Translations under genes and position numbers: made by a program
Assembly (NCBI GenBank): GCA_963666825.2
Contig: OY763044.2
Location: 6,014,001 to 6,078,000, forward strand
DNA from: Saccharicrinis sp963666825
GTDB lineage: Bacteria; Bacteroidota; Bacteroidia; Bacteroidales; Marinilabiliaceae
Reading direction: 5' to 3'
DNA: 64,000 nt
The notes under the pieces: model-generated
What the model saw: only the letters and a program-made list of their open reading frames with translations
The model's database searches: none
Told to the model about the DNA's origin: nothing
Part shown: positions 26,282 through 35,527 of the stretch, piece after piece
Numbering within the stretch: position 1 is the stretch's first letter
Layout: each line of letters starts with the position of its first letter

Positions 26282-27517
26282 TTATTCAAATTCTGCACTT
26301 AAAATTCTTATTACTTCTTCTATAGTTTCTTGTTCTAAATCAGTTCTTTTAACAAGATCTTCAACGCTTAAGTCAAGTACAGACTTTGCTGTGTCACATC
26401 CAATTGATTTAATTTCATCTAAAATCCAACTTTCAATTTCATCAGCAAATTCGTCTAAGCTTACATCTTCATCGTCTTCTTCTATTTCACGATAAACATC
26501 TAATTCGTAACCTGTTAATTGGCTTGCTAGTTTAATGTTTAAACCACCTTTACCAATTGCAAGACTTACTTCTTCAGGACGTAAATAGACTTGAGCTCTT
26601 TTGTCGTCTTCAAATATTTTAATACTATTAATCTTAGCTGGATTAAGTGCTCTTTGAATAAATAGCTGAATATTTGTTGTGTAATTAATTACGTCAATAT
26701 TTTCATTTCGTAATTCTCTTACAATACCATGAATACGACTTCCTTTCATACCAACACATGCTCCTACAGGATCAATTCGTTCATCATATGATTCAACAGC
26801 AACCTTAGCTCTTTCTCCCGGAACACGAACAATCTTTTTAATAGTGATAAGACCATCAAAAATTTCAGGTACTTCTAACTCAAATAGTCTTTCAAGGAAT
26901 ACTGGTGATGTACGTGAAACAATAATTAATGGATTATTGTTTCGGATTTCTACTCTTACTACAACAGCACGTACATTATCTCCTTTTCTAAAAAAGTCAG
27001 AAGGAATTTGTTCTGCTTTAGGTAAAATTAATTCATTGCCTTCGTCGTCCTGAATAAGTATTTCTCTTTTCCAGATCTGATAGACTTCTCCGGTAATGAT
27101 ATCGCCAATTCTGTCTTTATATTTATGGTATATATTATCTTTTTCTAATTCTAAGATTCTAGCCGATAGGTTTTGTCTTAAACTTAAGATTGCTCTACGT
27201 CCAAAATCAAGAAATTTTACTTCGTCAGTAACTTCTTCGCCAACTTCGTAATCCGCATCAATTTTTTTAGCGTCACTTAATGAGATTTGTAGATTATCAT
27301 CTTCTAATTCATCATCTTCTACAATTTCTCTGTTTCTCCAGATTTCAAAATCTCCTTTGTCAGTGTTAATAATTACATCAAAGTTTTCATCTGTTCCAAA
27401 ACGTTTGATTAAAACACTTCTAAAAGCATCTTCAAGAACTCTGATCATTGTTGCACGATCAATATTTTTTAGTTCTTTGAACTCTGAAAATGTATCAATT
27501 AAATTAATATTTTCCAT
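26282..27517 (-). CDS. nusA: Transcription termination/antitermination protein NusA
   Basis: 411 residues: the N-terminal RNA polymerase-binding domain (about 1-125), an S1 domain (about 130-200, beginning near GDIITGEVYQIWKREI) and two KH domains. The KH part includes DPVGACVGMKGSRIHGIVRE and the second GxxG loop AIGKGGLNIKLASQL. After the KH domains there is a short acidic stretch and one helical segment. The long pair of acidic repeats of E. coli NusA is absent, as is normal for this phylum. It modulates pausing and termination in the cytosol. It lies 21 bases after rimP on the minus strand. Confidence 0.97.
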   Translation of the reverse strand: MENINLIDTFSEFKELKNIDRATMIRVLEDAFRSVLIKRFGTDENFDVIINTDKGDFEIWRNREIVEDDELEDDNLQISLSDAKKIDADYEVGEEVTDEVKFLDFGRRAILSLRQNLSARILELEKDNIYHKYKDRIGDIITGEVYQIWKREILIQDDEGNELILPKAEQIPSDFFRKGDNVRAVVVRVEIRNNNPLIIVSRTSPVFLERLFELEVPEIFDGLITIKKIVRVPGERAKVAVESYDERIDPVGACVGMKGSRIHGIVRELRNENIDVINYTTNIQLFIQRALNPAKINSIKIFEDDKRAQVYLRPEEVSLAIGKGGLNIKLASQLTGYELDVYREIEEDDEDVSLDEFADEIESWILDEIKSIGCDTAKSVLDLSVEDLVKRTDLEQETIEEVIRILSAEFE

Positions 27518-27538
27518 GACTTATTCTTTGCCAGCTAG

Positions 27539-28003
27539 TTAAAACGAAATAATGACTTTTACAGATTTAATTTCGTCAAACGTATAGTTGTGACTAAATA
27601 TTTTTAATTCTTTTTTCTTCTTACCTTCAATCTTAACCTTTTTTTCTTCCTCAATGGTAAAACCATTTTCTGATACTTCGGTTAATTTTCCTTTTAAAGG
27701 AGTACCTTCTGTAAGTGTTACTTCCACATTACGTCCGATATTCTTTAAATATTGTTGATGAACCTTTAGGGGTTGCCCTAGTCCGGGAGTTGAAACTTCC
27801 AATTCAAAATCTTCAACTTCTCTATCCAGAGATCCTTCAATTAATCTGCTAATCTGAATGCAGTAATCTATATTGATTCCATCAATGCTGTCAATTAATA
27901 CAGTGATTTTATTTCCTGTGGAAACCTTTGTTTCAACTAGAAAACAGTCATCCTCTTCTAATCTCTCGCTAATTATTGTATTAATTTGTTCCTTTGTTAT
28001 CAT
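27539..28003 (-). CDS. rimP: Ribosome maturation factor RimP
   Basis: 154 residues with the family core FELEVSTPGLGQPLKVHQQY (about residues 65-84), preceded by NIDYCIQISRLIEGSLD. A C-terminal SH3-like half carries GKLTEVSENGF and the lysine-rich KKVKIEGKKKKEL. RimP assists assembly of the 30S subunit. It is the first gene of the minus-strand operon with nusA and infB, an order conserved across bacteria, and has a well-formed promoter 68-100 bases upstream. Confidence 0.95.
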   Translation of the reverse strand: MITKEQINTIISERLEEDDCFLVETKVSTGNKITVLIDSIDGINIDYCIQISRLIEGSLDREVEDFELEVSTPGLGQPLKVHQQYLKNIGRNVEVTLTEGTPLKGKLTEVSENGFTIEEEKKVKIEGKKKKELKIFSHNYTFDEIKSVKVIISF

Positions 28004-28020
28004 AGTCTATTGTAATAAAA

Positions 28021-28040
28021 TAGGGGACTACCGCCCCCTA
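28021..28040 (-). promoter_or_regulatory. Small hairpin in the rimP leader
   Basis: TAGGGG (28021-28026) pairs with CCCCTA (28035-28040), only 18 bases before the rimP start on the minus strand. It is unusually G+C-rich for this genome and could influence translation of rimP; this is inference. Confidence 0.4.
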
Positions 28041-28070
28041 CCTCTTAAGACATTTTATTAAAATCCGGTG

Positions 28071-28101
28071 CAAAGATAAATATTATGAGTTTAATATGCA
28101 A
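28071..28101 (-). promoter_or_regulatory. Promoter of the rimP-nusA-infB operon
   Basis: On the minus strand TTG (complement of 28099-28101) is followed after 20 bases by TATCTTTG (complement of 28071-28078). Both boxes and the spacing fit the Bacteroidota consensus. The rimP start is 68 bases downstream. Confidence 0.75.
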
Positions 28102-28248
28102 GATGAAGACCTCGAATTCGTATTTAATTCTTTTATATGGGGTGTATACTAATGTTGTAAAATGTGAATTAACTCAATTTAGTATGTGTTTTGAACTCAT
28201 TGAAAATACAATTAGTTATATTGCAGCTGTAAATAAAGAATTTATAAC

Positions 28249-29517
28249 GTGAGTGAGGACAAAGTTTTCAATAAATTAAAGATTATTAATGATCCTGTGC
28301 ATGGGTTTGTTAAGATCCCTTTTTCTATCATATATGATCTTCTTCAGCATAAATATTTTCAGCGTCTTAGAGGAATTAAACAATTGGGTTTAACATCTTT
28401 GGTGTACCCTGGTGCCATGCATAACCGATTTCAGCATGCGGTTGGAGCAATGCATCTGATGAGTAATGCTGTTTCTGTGCTTAAGTCAAAAGGCATCGAA
28501 ATTACAGAAGAGGAATCAAAAGCAGTTCATATAGCTATTTTACTTCACGATATCGGGCATGGACCTTTTTCTCATGCGCTCGAATTTTCTGTTGTGGAAG
28601 GAGTATCACATGAAGATATTTCTCTTGCATTTATGAATAGCTTGAATAAAGAATATAATGGCGCTTTAGAGTTGGCGTTAGAAATTTTTAAGGATACTTA
28701 TTCTAAGAAGTTTCTGCATCAATTGGTCAGTAGTCAATTAGATATGGATCGTTTGGACTACTTAAAACGCGATAGTTTTTTTTCTGGTGTAACAGAAGGT
28801 GTTATTGGTTCAGACAGGATTATAAAAATGCTTCATGTTAGAAATGATAATTTGGTAGTGGAATCTAAAGGAATTTATTCAATTGAAAAATTTCTTATTG
28901 CGCGAAGGTTAATGTATTGGCAGGTTTATCTTCATAAAACTGCTATTGTCGCAGAAAAAATGTTGATGAAGGTATTACAAAGAGCTCGTAAGTTATGTGT
29001 TGACGGAGTTGATTTGTATGCTCCACCTCAGTTGTTGTATTTCTTGAAACAAACATTTTCTATTGAGGATTTCATGAATAATCCTGAGGTAATAGGTAAT
29101 TTTGCATTGTTAGATGATGGAGATATAATGAGTGCAATAAAATCATGGATTAATCATGAGGATTTCATTTTATCTAATTTATCAAAAGCGCTATATGAGC
29201 GTGATCTATTGCATATTGAGTTGAGAAAAGAAAGTTTTGATAAAAGTCTTGTTAAAGAGCTTAAAAAGAAAGTAAAAGAACTGTACGGTTTGAACAGCAA
29301 GGATGAAATTTCGTATTTTGTATATACTGATATTATAGAAAACCATGCTTACAGCATAACAGATGAAAAAATTAACATTTTGTATTCAGGTGAAGAAATA
29401 AGGGATGTTTCTGAAGCTTCGGACATCCTAAATCTCTCAGTATTAGGTAAGAATGTAAAAAAGAATATTTTGTGTTATCCAAAGTCTTTACGAAAATGGA
29501 TTGGTGAAATCAGTTAG
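28249..29517 (+). CDS. HD-domain phosphohydrolase (dNTPase-like)
   Basis: 422 residues starting at GTG 28249. The HD metal site is split as usual: HNRFQHAVGAMHL (about 61-73) gives the first histidine, LLHDIGHGPFSHAL (about 94-107) the HD pair, and SSQLDMDRLDYLKRD (about 160-174) the last aspartate. The N-terminal NDPVHGFVKIPFSIIYDLLQ and LRGIKQLG are typical of the SAMHD1/YdhJ-like group. Members hydrolyse nucleotides such as dNTPs. It is transcribed divergently from rimP, with lpxD 50 bases downstream. Activity on dNTPs is assumed from the family, not shown. Confidence 0.9.
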   Translation: MSEDKVFNKLKIINDPVHGFVKIPFSIIYDLLQHKYFQRLRGIKQLGLTSLVYPGAMHNRFQHAVGAMHLMSNAVSVLKSKGIEITEEESKAVHIAILLHDIGHGPFSHALEFSVVEGVSHEDISLAFMNSLNKEYNGALELALEIFKDTYSKKFLHQLVSSQLDMDRLDYLKRDSFFSGVTEGVIGSDRIIKMLHVRNDNLVVESKGIYSIEKFLIARRLMYWQVYLHKTAIVAEKMLMKVLQRARKLCVDGVDLYAPPQLLYFLKQTFSIEDFMNNPEVIGNFALLDDGDIMSAIKSWINHEDFILSNLSKALYERDLLHIELRKESFDKSLVKELKKKVKELYGLNSKDEISYFVYTDIIENHAYSITDEKINILYSGEEIRDVSEASDILNLSVLGKNVKKNILCYPKSLRKWIGEIS

Positions 29518-29543
29518 GTTTTTTATTAAGAGGATAATATTGT

Positions 29544-29551
29544 TAGATTTG
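29544..29551 (+). promoter_or_regulatory. Candidate -7 box for lpxD
   Basis: TAGATTTG fits TAnnTTTG, 16 bases before the lpxD ATG. It would allow lpxD-lpxC/fabZ to be expressed independently of the HD gene. Confidence 0.5.
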
Positions 29552-29567
29552 CACCAAATTTTTTAAA

Positions 29568-30605
29568 ATGGAATTTTCAGCTAAACAAATTGCAGAATTA
29601 ATTGATGGGGTTGTTGTTGGTAACCCGGATGCAACTATTAATAATGTATCCAAAATAGAGGAAGGTAAACCAGGAACCATTTCTTTTCTGTCTAATCCCA
29701 AATATACTAAATATATATATGAGACTAATGCAAGTATTGTGTTAGTTAATAAATCATTTGAACCTGAAAAGGAAATTACTGCTACTTTAATTAAGGTAGA
29801 AGATGCTTATGTAGCAGTAGCTAAACTGATGCAGATGTATGTTGAATCGATGCCGCGAAAAACTGGTGTTGAGCAACCATCTTTTATTTCAGATTCTGCT
29901 TCGATAGGTGATTTTCCATATATAGGTGCATTTGCCTATATTGGAGATAATGTAAAAATAGGTAATAACGTTAGTGTTTATCCAAATGCTTACATTGGCG
30001 ATAATGTTACAGTTGGCGATAATACAATTATATATTCAGGTGTTAAAATCTACCAGGGTTGTAAGGTAGGCTCAAGATGTGTATTACACGCAGGAAGTGT
30101 TGTTGGCTCTGATGGGTTTGGTTTTGCACCGGGAGAAAATGGCGAGTATACAAAGATACCTCAGTTAGGAAATGTGATCCTTGAGGATGATGTTGAAGTT
30201 GGCGCTAATACTACTATTGATAGAGCAACAATGGGATCAACAATTATTCATAAAGGTGTGAAATTGGATAATTTAGTGCAGATTGCCCATAATGTTGAGG
30301 TTGGAGATAACACTGTAATTGCTGCAATTACAGGTATAGCTGGATCTTCAAAAGTAGGAAAAAACTGTATGTTTGGTGGACATGCCGGTGTGGCAGGCCA
30401 TTTAAATGTAGCAGACGGAACTAAATTAGGTGCATTTACTGGAGTAAGTAAAAATATAACACAAAAAGATATTTTCATGAGAGGTATTCCTGCTCAGGAT
30501 GCTAAACTATATGGAAGATCTTTTGTGAACTTTAAGCAATTGCCAGATTTGGCAGCTCAGGTTAAAGAACTAAAAGAGGAAATTAAAAAGTTAAAAGGAG
30601 AATAA
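29568..30605 (+). CDS. lpxD: UDP-3-O-acylglucosamine N-acyltransferase
   Basis: 345 residues, normal for LpxD. An N-terminal uridine-binding domain (about 1-100, with GTISFLSNPKYTKYI) is followed by a left-handed beta-helix of hexapeptide repeats (about 105-310). In the helix lies NLVQIAHNVEVGDNTVIAA, which holds the catalytic histidine. A C-terminal helix rich in Lys and Glu closes the protein. It adds the second hydroxyacyl chain to the glucosamine of lipid A in the cytosol. It begins the lpxD - lpxC/fabZ - lpxA row, with 40 bases before the next gene. Confidence 0.97.
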   Translation: MEFSAKQIAELIDGVVVGNPDATINNVSKIEEGKPGTISFLSNPKYTKYIYETNASIVLVNKSFEPEKEITATLIKVEDAYVAVAKLMQMYVESMPRKTGVEQPSFISDSASIGDFPYIGAFAYIGDNVKIGNNVSVYPNAYIGDNVTVGDNTIIYSGVKIYQGCKVGSRCVLHAGSVVGSDGFGFAPGENGEYTKIPQLGNVILEDDVEVGANTTIDRATMGSTIIHKGVKLDNLVQIAHNVEVGDNTVIAAITGIAGSSKVGKNCMFGGHAGVAGHLNVADGTKLGAFTGVSKNITQKDIFMRGIPAQDAKLYGRSFVNFKQLPDLAAQVKELKEEIKKLKGE

Positions 30606-30645
30606 TAGCTTTCCTAAGTTTAAGGAAAAGTCATACATCTTTATT

Positions 30646-32046
30646 ATGATTGAATATCAAAATACTTTAGCAGGATCAGTAACACTTAAAGGTAAGGGGT
30701 TGCACACAGGAGCAGTTGTAAATTTAGTATTAAATCCTGCAGCTGTTAATCACGGATTCAAATTTAAAAGAGTTGATCTTGAAGGACAACCTGTAATTGA
30801 TGCTGTAGCTGAAAATGTTGCATTTACAGAAAGAGGAACTGTTTTGCAAAAGAAAGAAGCTTCAGTGAGTACTATTGAACATTGTTTGGCGGCACTTAGG
30901 GGCTTAGGCGTAGATAATTGTTTGATGGAAATTGATGGGCCTGAAGTTCCTATCTTAGATGGTAGTGCCAAATTTTTTGTTGAAGCCATAAAGAGTGTTG
31001 GTCTTGAAGAGCAAGATGCTGAGAGAAAATATTATGTGGTAAAAGAAAAAATGGTTTATGAGGATAAAGAAAAAGGTGTTAAGTTAGTTGCTTTACCTGA
31101 TGATTCTTTTAGCATAGATACTCATATTTCTTTTGAAAATTCAATGTTTTTGGGTAGTCAGTTTGCGTCTCTGGATTCATTGGAGGATTTCGATAAAGAA
31201 ATTAGTTCTTGTCGTACTTTTGTATTTCTACATGAGGTAGAGATGTTAATGGAGCATAACCTTATAAAAGGAGGTGATCTTGAAAATGCAATCATTATAT
31301 TAGATAAGGAAGTTACACAGCTTGAATTGGATAGATTAGCAGATTTGTTTAATCAGCCACGAGTAGAAGTTAAGCCTATTGGTATATTAAATAACCTTGA
31401 ACTAACTCATCAAAATGAACCTGCACGACATAAATTATTAGATGTAGTAGGTGATTTGTGTTTAGCAGGTTTGCCAATTAAAGGTAAAATTATTGCTACA
31501 CGACCTGGACATCAGGCCAATGTGGAATTTGCAAAGGTGTTGCGTTGTGATATTAAAAAATGCGCAAACAAACCGGTTGTTCCTCCATATGATCCAACAA
31601 AAGCTCCGATTTTTGATATCAATCAAATTAAAAGTATGTTGCCTCACAGATACCCTTTCTTATTGATTGATAAAATCATTGATCTTCAGGAAAATTATGT
31701 CGTGGGTATTAAAAATGTGACTCATAATGAAAATTTCTTTCAGGGACACTTCCCTACAGAACCTGTAATGCCTGGTGTTTTATTGGTGGAGGCAATGGCT
31801 CAGTGTGGTGGAATATTTGTATTAAATCAAGTTGAAGATCCGGAATTATATTCTACTTATTTCATGAAGATGGATAATATTAAATTCAGAAAGAAAGTAA
31901 TTCCTGGAGATACTGTCATATTCAAACTTGACCTTATGGCTCCAATCAGAAGGGGAGTAGCTAACATGAAAGGTACTGCATATGTGGGTGATGCTGTAGT
32001 TGCAGAGGGTGAGTTTATGGCAAATGTTACAAAAAATAAAGGTTAA
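30646..32046 (+). CDS. lpxC-fabZ: Bifunctional LpxC deacetylase / FabZ dehydratase
   Basis: 466 residues in two joined enzymes. Residues 1 to about 315 are LpxC, the UDP-3-O-acyl-N-acetylglucosamine deacetylase, with STIEHCLAALRGLGVDN carrying zinc-binding and active-site residues and HKLLDVVGDLCLAG further on. Residues about 325-466 are FabZ, with MLPHRYPFLLID and then GHFPTEPVMPGVLLVEAMAQ, which holds the catalytic His and Glu. LpxC commits the cell to lipid A synthesis, while FabZ dehydrates 3-hydroxyacyl-ACP for fatty acids. The fusion is a known feature of Bacteroidota and not a sequencing artefact. It lies between lpxD and lpxA. Confidence 0.97.
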   Translation: MIEYQNTLAGSVTLKGKGLHTGAVVNLVLNPAAVNHGFKFKRVDLEGQPVIDAVAENVAFTERGTVLQKKEASVSTIEHCLAALRGLGVDNCLMEIDGPEVPILDGSAKFFVEAIKSVGLEEQDAERKYYVVKEKMVYEDKEKGVKLVALPDDSFSIDTHISFENSMFLGSQFASLDSLEDFDKEISSCRTFVFLHEVEMLMEHNLIKGGDLENAIIILDKEVTQLELDRLADLFNQPRVEVKPIGILNNLELTHQNEPARHKLLDVVGDLCLAGLPIKGKIIATRPGHQANVEFAKVLRCDIKKCANKPVVPPYDPTKAPIFDINQIKSMLPHRYPFLLIDKIIDLQENYVVGIKNVTHNENFFQGHFPTEPVMPGVLLVEAMAQCGGIFVLNQVEDPELYSTYFMKMDNIKFRKKVIPGDTVIFKLDLMAPIRRGVANMKGTAYVGDAVVAEGEFMANVTKNKG

Positions 32047-32171
32047 TTTATTGTAGGTTTAATTGTATATAAAAGGCTTTTAAGTCGAAAAATATACACT
32101 TGATGCTTATAAATTACGATTTATTTTTTTTATTAAGATAGTTAGACTATTTTCGCAGCGGAAAATTTTGA

Positions 32172-32203
32172 GGGTATTTTTTGTCTTTAAATAAACAATA
32201 CCC
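32172..32203 (+). promoter_or_regulatory. Inverted repeat in the lpxA leader region
   Basis: GGGTATT (32172-32178) is complementary to AATACCC (32197-32203). The left arm runs into TATTTTTTG, which is one base longer than a TAnnTTTG box. The element lies about 80-110 bases before the lpxA ATG. A role as operator or leader hairpin is inference. Confidence 0.35.
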
Positions 32204-32282
32204 AATTAAATATTTTGACTTGGAAGACATACAAACAATTCAAATTGAGCCTGTAAAGTCAGGGCAAACTAAAGAAGAAAAT

Positions 32283-33074
32283 ATGAAACAACCTTTGGCG
32301 TATATTCATCCCGAAGCAAAAATAGCTCCGAATGTAGTTATTGAGCCATTTGTTACTATTGATAAGAATGTAGTTATTGAAGAAGGTACACGAATTGGAT
32401 CAAACGTAACAATTTTAGAGGGAGCCAGGATTGGTAAAAACTGTAATATTTTTCCCGGAGCAGTGATTGCCGGAGTTCCACAGGATCTTAAATTTGCAGG
32501 AGAAGATACAGTTGCTATTATTGGAGATAATACTACAATTAGAGAATGTGTAACTGTTAACAGAGGTACTTCATCAAAAGGAAAAACTGTTGTAGGTAAG
32601 AATTGCTTATTGATGGCATATACTCATATTGCACATGATGTTGTTGTTGGCGATAATGTAATTATCGCAAATGCGACACAGGTTGCAGGAGAAGTTAGAA
32701 TTGATGATTTTGCAATTGTTGGTGGAACGTCAGCAATTCATCAGTTTGTACATATTGGATCACATGTAATGATTCAGGGAGGTTCTTTATTAAGTAAAGA
32801 TGTTCCTCCATATGTGAAGGTAGGAAATACTAAAATGTCTTATGGAGGTATAAACTCAATCGGACTTAGAAGAAGAAACTTTACAAATGAACAAATTACT
32901 GGAATCCAAAATATTTATAGAGTTTTATATCAAAGTGGATTAAACAATTCAGATGCAATTGAAAAAATTGAAGCTGAGTTGCCGGCATCTAAAGAAAGAG
33001 ATGAAATTATTCTTTTTGTAAAAAATTCGCAAAGAGGTATTATTAAAGGATATACTTCTACATCAGATAGATAA
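32283..33074 (+). CDS. lpxA: UDP-N-acetylglucosamine O-acyltransferase
   Basis: From ATG 32283 the protein is 263 residues and begins MKQPLAYIHPEAKIAPNVVI, the usual LpxA start. An in-frame extension of 34 codons reaches a TTG at 32181 but has no family resemblance. Hexapeptide repeats form the beta-helix (to about 190), with the catalytic histidine in MAYTHIAHDVVVGDN (near residue 120). A helical C-terminal domain follows, with GLRRRNFTNEQITGIQNIYR. LpxA performs the first acylation of lipid A synthesis. It is separated from lpxC-fabZ by 236 bases, which is unusually far, so it may have its own promoter. Confidence 0.96.
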   Translation: MKQPLAYIHPEAKIAPNVVIEPFVTIDKNVVIEEGTRIGSNVTILEGARIGKNCNIFPGAVIAGVPQDLKFAGEDTVAIIGDNTTIRECVTVNRGTSSKGKTVVGKNCLLMAYTHIAHDVVVGDNVIIANATQVAGEVRIDDFAIVGGTSAIHQFVHIGSHVMIQGGSLLSKDVPPYVKVGNTKMSYGGINSIGLRRRNFTNEQITGIQNIYRVLYQSGLNNSDAIEKIEAELPASKERDEIILFVKNSQRGIIKGYTSTSDR

Positions 33075-33097
33075 CGAAAGATCGATTAAATATTTTA

Positions 33098-33131
33098 AAG
33101 CCGGAAAGTAAATCTTTTCGGCTTTTTTTAT
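33098..33131 (+). terminator. Intrinsic terminator after lpxA
   Basis: AAGCCGGAAAG (33098-33108) pairs with CTTTTCGGCTT (33114-33124) with one G-U pair, then a T run. Confidence 0.9.
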
Positions 33132-33183
33132 GGAATTTAGTCACCGAATGCATTCTATCAATACATTATAAAAGATAGATGCT

Positions 33184-35061
33184 ATGAAAAAGATACTTTT
33201 AATATCGTTTGGAATAATCCTTTTAGGATTATATGGGCAAAATTTATTTGCCAGTCGAGTAATAACAGGTGTGGTTTGTGATGACTCAAATCAGGTTCTG
33301 CCAGGTGTTAATGTAGTGGAAAAAGGTACTAGCCATGGAACAATAACAGATGTAAATGGGAAATACACAATTAAGATTTCAGACTCAACAGATTATTTGG
33401 TGTTTTCTTTTATTGGAATGAAATCCAAAGAAGTGTATGTTCGAAATAATAGTACTATTAATGTGATTTTATCTCCGGATCAGTGTTCGCTTGAAGAATG
33501 TGTTGTTATTGGTTACGGAGTTCAGAAAAAATCAATGGTTACCGTTGCTGTAAGTGCTGTTGCATTAGCAGGTAGGGTACCGCAGAGTAGAAATTATAGT
33601 TTAGTAGAAGATAAAGAGGATTATGCTATAATTAGTGGGAATAAGTACTTAGATCCTAAACAGTCTCCGTTATCTACATTTTCAGTTGATGTTGATAATG
33701 CTTCATATTCTAATATTCGCCGTTTTATTAATAATGGTCAATTACCTCCGCATGATGCCGTTCGAATAGAAGAGATGATTAATTATTTTAATTATGATTA
33801 CGAAGGGCCAAAAGATGAAAAACCATTTGCAGTTTATCATGAGTTAGCCAAATGTCCATGGAATAAAAATCATAATTTATTACAAGTCGCTTTGCAAGGA
33901 AAGAGAATTGAGAAGGCTAACCTGCCTCCCTCTAATCTTGTTTTTTTAATAGATGTGTCCGGTTCAATGAATGCAACAAATAAGTTACCATTGTTAAAAT
34001 CGGCCTTGAAAATGTTAGTGAATGAGCTTCGTGAAGAGGATAAAGTTTCAATTGTTGTTTATGCTGGTGCTGCCGGAGTGGTTTTGGAACCTACAGGTGG
34101 TGATAATAAGAGTGCTATAGTTGAAGCTTTAGATAAATTATCAGCTGGTGGGTCAACTGCAGGAGGTGAGGGACTAAAAATGGCTTATAAATTAGCGAAT
34201 GAAAATTTCCTTAAGGATGGTAATAATAGAATTATATTAGCTACAGATGGCGATTTTAATGTAGGTATAAGCAGTAATCTTGAAATGGAAAGATTAATTG
34301 AGGCCGAGAGAGAAAAGGGAGTCTATATTACAGTGGCTGGGTTTGGTGTTGGTAATTATAAAGATTCAAAAATGGAGATTATAGCTGACAAAGGGAACGG
34401 TAATTATTTTTATATCGATAGTTTTATGGAAGCTAAAAAGGCATTGGTTGAGGAGTTTGGAGGAACATTATATACTATTGCTAAAGATGTTAAGTTTCAA
34501 TTAGAATTTAATCCACAACATATTGCTGCTTATAGATTAATTGGTTATGAAAACAGAATTTTGAATAAAGAGGATTTTAATAATGATAAAGTTGATGCTG
34601 GAGAAATAGGTTCTGGCCATTCCGTTACCGCTCTTTACGAAATCATTCCTATTGGAGCAGATGATATTGCTGATTTTTTGCCAGGAACAGATCCATTAAA
34701 ATATCAAGAAAATAGCAGTGTAAAAATAAAATCAGGTAAAACTAATTACTCAAATGAGTTATTGACCGTTAAACTTAGATATAAATTACCTGACGAAAAT
34801 AAAAGTAAGCTAATTACTGTTCCGATATTAAATAAAGTAAAAGAATTAAAGGATGCTTCAAATATTTTTTCATTTGTATCGGGAGTAGCTGCCTGGGGAA
34901 TGAAATTGCGCGGAGAATATTATGTTAATGAATTTGAGTATGATGATATTGTTGATTGGATTAAGAAGTCAAATTGGAATGATGAACAGGGATATTCTTA
35001 TGAAATGATAAGGTTAATAAATAGCTCAAATCATTTGTCAGAAGAAATAGCGAAGAATTGA
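33184..35061 (+). CDS. Exported von Willebrand factor A protein with CarboxypepD_reg-like N-terminus (YfbK type)
   Basis: 625 residues with a signal peptide (about 1-24). Residues about 25-100 are a CarboxypepD_reg-like domain (GVVCDDSNQVLPGVNVVEKG, TDVNGKYTIKI). It is followed by EECVVIGYGVQKKSMV, which looks like the start of a SusC-type plug. Then comes the YfbK N-terminal region (STFSVDVDNASYSNIRRFIN), a vWA domain with a complete MIDAS start DVSGSMN near residue 257 and ATDGDFNVG, and a C-terminal DUF3520-like region ending in AWGMKLRGEYYV. vWA domains bind proteins through a metal ion. The location is periplasmic or outer surface. The role is unknown, and it stands alone between a terminator and a long intergenic region. 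Confidence 0.9.
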   Translation: MKKILLISFGIILLGLYGQNLFASRVITGVVCDDSNQVLPGVNVVEKGTSHGTITDVNGKYTIKISDSTDYLVFSFIGMKSKEVYVRNNSTINVILSPDQCSLEECVVIGYGVQKKSMVTVAVSAVALAGRVPQSRNYSLVEDKEDYAIISGNKYLDPKQSPLSTFSVDVDNASYSNIRRFINNGQLPPHDAVRIEEMINYFNYDYEGPKDEKPFAVYHELAKCPWNKNHNLLQVALQGKRIEKANLPPSNLVFLIDVSGSMNATNKLPLLKSALKMLVNELREEDKVSIVVYAGAAGVVLEPTGGDNKSAIVEALDKLSAGGSTAGGEGLKMAYKLANENFLKDGNNRIILATDGDFNVGISSNLEMERLIEAEREKGVYITVAGFGVGNYKDSKMEIIADKGNGNYFYIDSFMEAKKALVEEFGGTLYTIAKDVKFQLEFNPQHIAAYRLIGYENRILNKEDFNNDKVDAGEIGSGHSVTALYEIIPIGADDIADFLPGTDPLKYQENSSVKIKSGKTNYSNELLTVKLRYKLPDENKSKLITVPILNKVKELKDASNIFSFVSGVAAWGMKLRGEYYVNEFEYDDIVDWIKKSNWNDEQGYSYEMIRLINSSNHLSEEIAKN

Positions 35062-35527
35062 AAATAAAGAGTGGTGCATTGATAGAAATGATTCGCTCTA
35101 ACCAATGGAAGTACAAATGTTATTCAATTGCTGTTTTAGAATTTTATGGGATATCTAATGTTTTGATATGGAAATTAGTTCTGGTTTTGCAAGGGAAATG
35201 CTAAAAATTGCACTTGTGTAAAGTGTATAAAATCAGTATGTAACATTTTGTCACATGTTTGTCACGCATAAAATTCGTTTTATTTTTAAGGAGTTACTTT
35301 CTTTGTTATATGCAAATGAAAAGAAACTTCATTAGTCTTATTTTATAATAAGTGCGCGCTTTCAATCTTAATCCTGTACATAAACTATGAAGACCATTCC
35401 CATTCTTAAAAATCTAATTCTATAATTAGTAAAAACCTGTCTTGTTTTGAGACAGGTTTTTTTATGTCTACTTTGCAACCTTAAAAAATATTATTTGTCT
35501 TTGCTTTTGAATAAGAAAAATTAAATA
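35062..35527. other. Intergenic region with possible small RNA
   Basis: 466 bases without a normal gene. It holds the direct repeat TTTGTCAC at 35253 and 35265, two tiny ATG frames (35318-35350, ten codons; 35388-35426, twelve codons) and a strong terminator at 35431-35463. That terminator has no gene directly before it, and the preceding stop codon is 370 bases away. A small RNA ending at the terminator is a reasonable guess; see findings. Confidence 0.5.
35431..35463 (+). terminator. Strong orphan intrinsic terminator
   Basis: AAAAACCTGTCT (35431-35442) pairs perfectly with AGACAGGTTTTT (35450-35461) around a 7-base loop, ending in a run of T. It stands 65 bases upstream of the TonB receptor gene and 370 bases after the vWA gene. 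Confidence 0.9.

Noticed and set aside
30646..32046. Possible misassembly or lost stop joining lpxC and fabZ
   Set aside because: The LpxC-FabZ fusion is an established feature of Bacteroidota, and both halves are intact.
32181..32282. LpxA starting at TTG 32181 with 34 extra residues
   Set aside because: The extension has no LpxA similarity and ATG 32283 gives the standard N-terminus.
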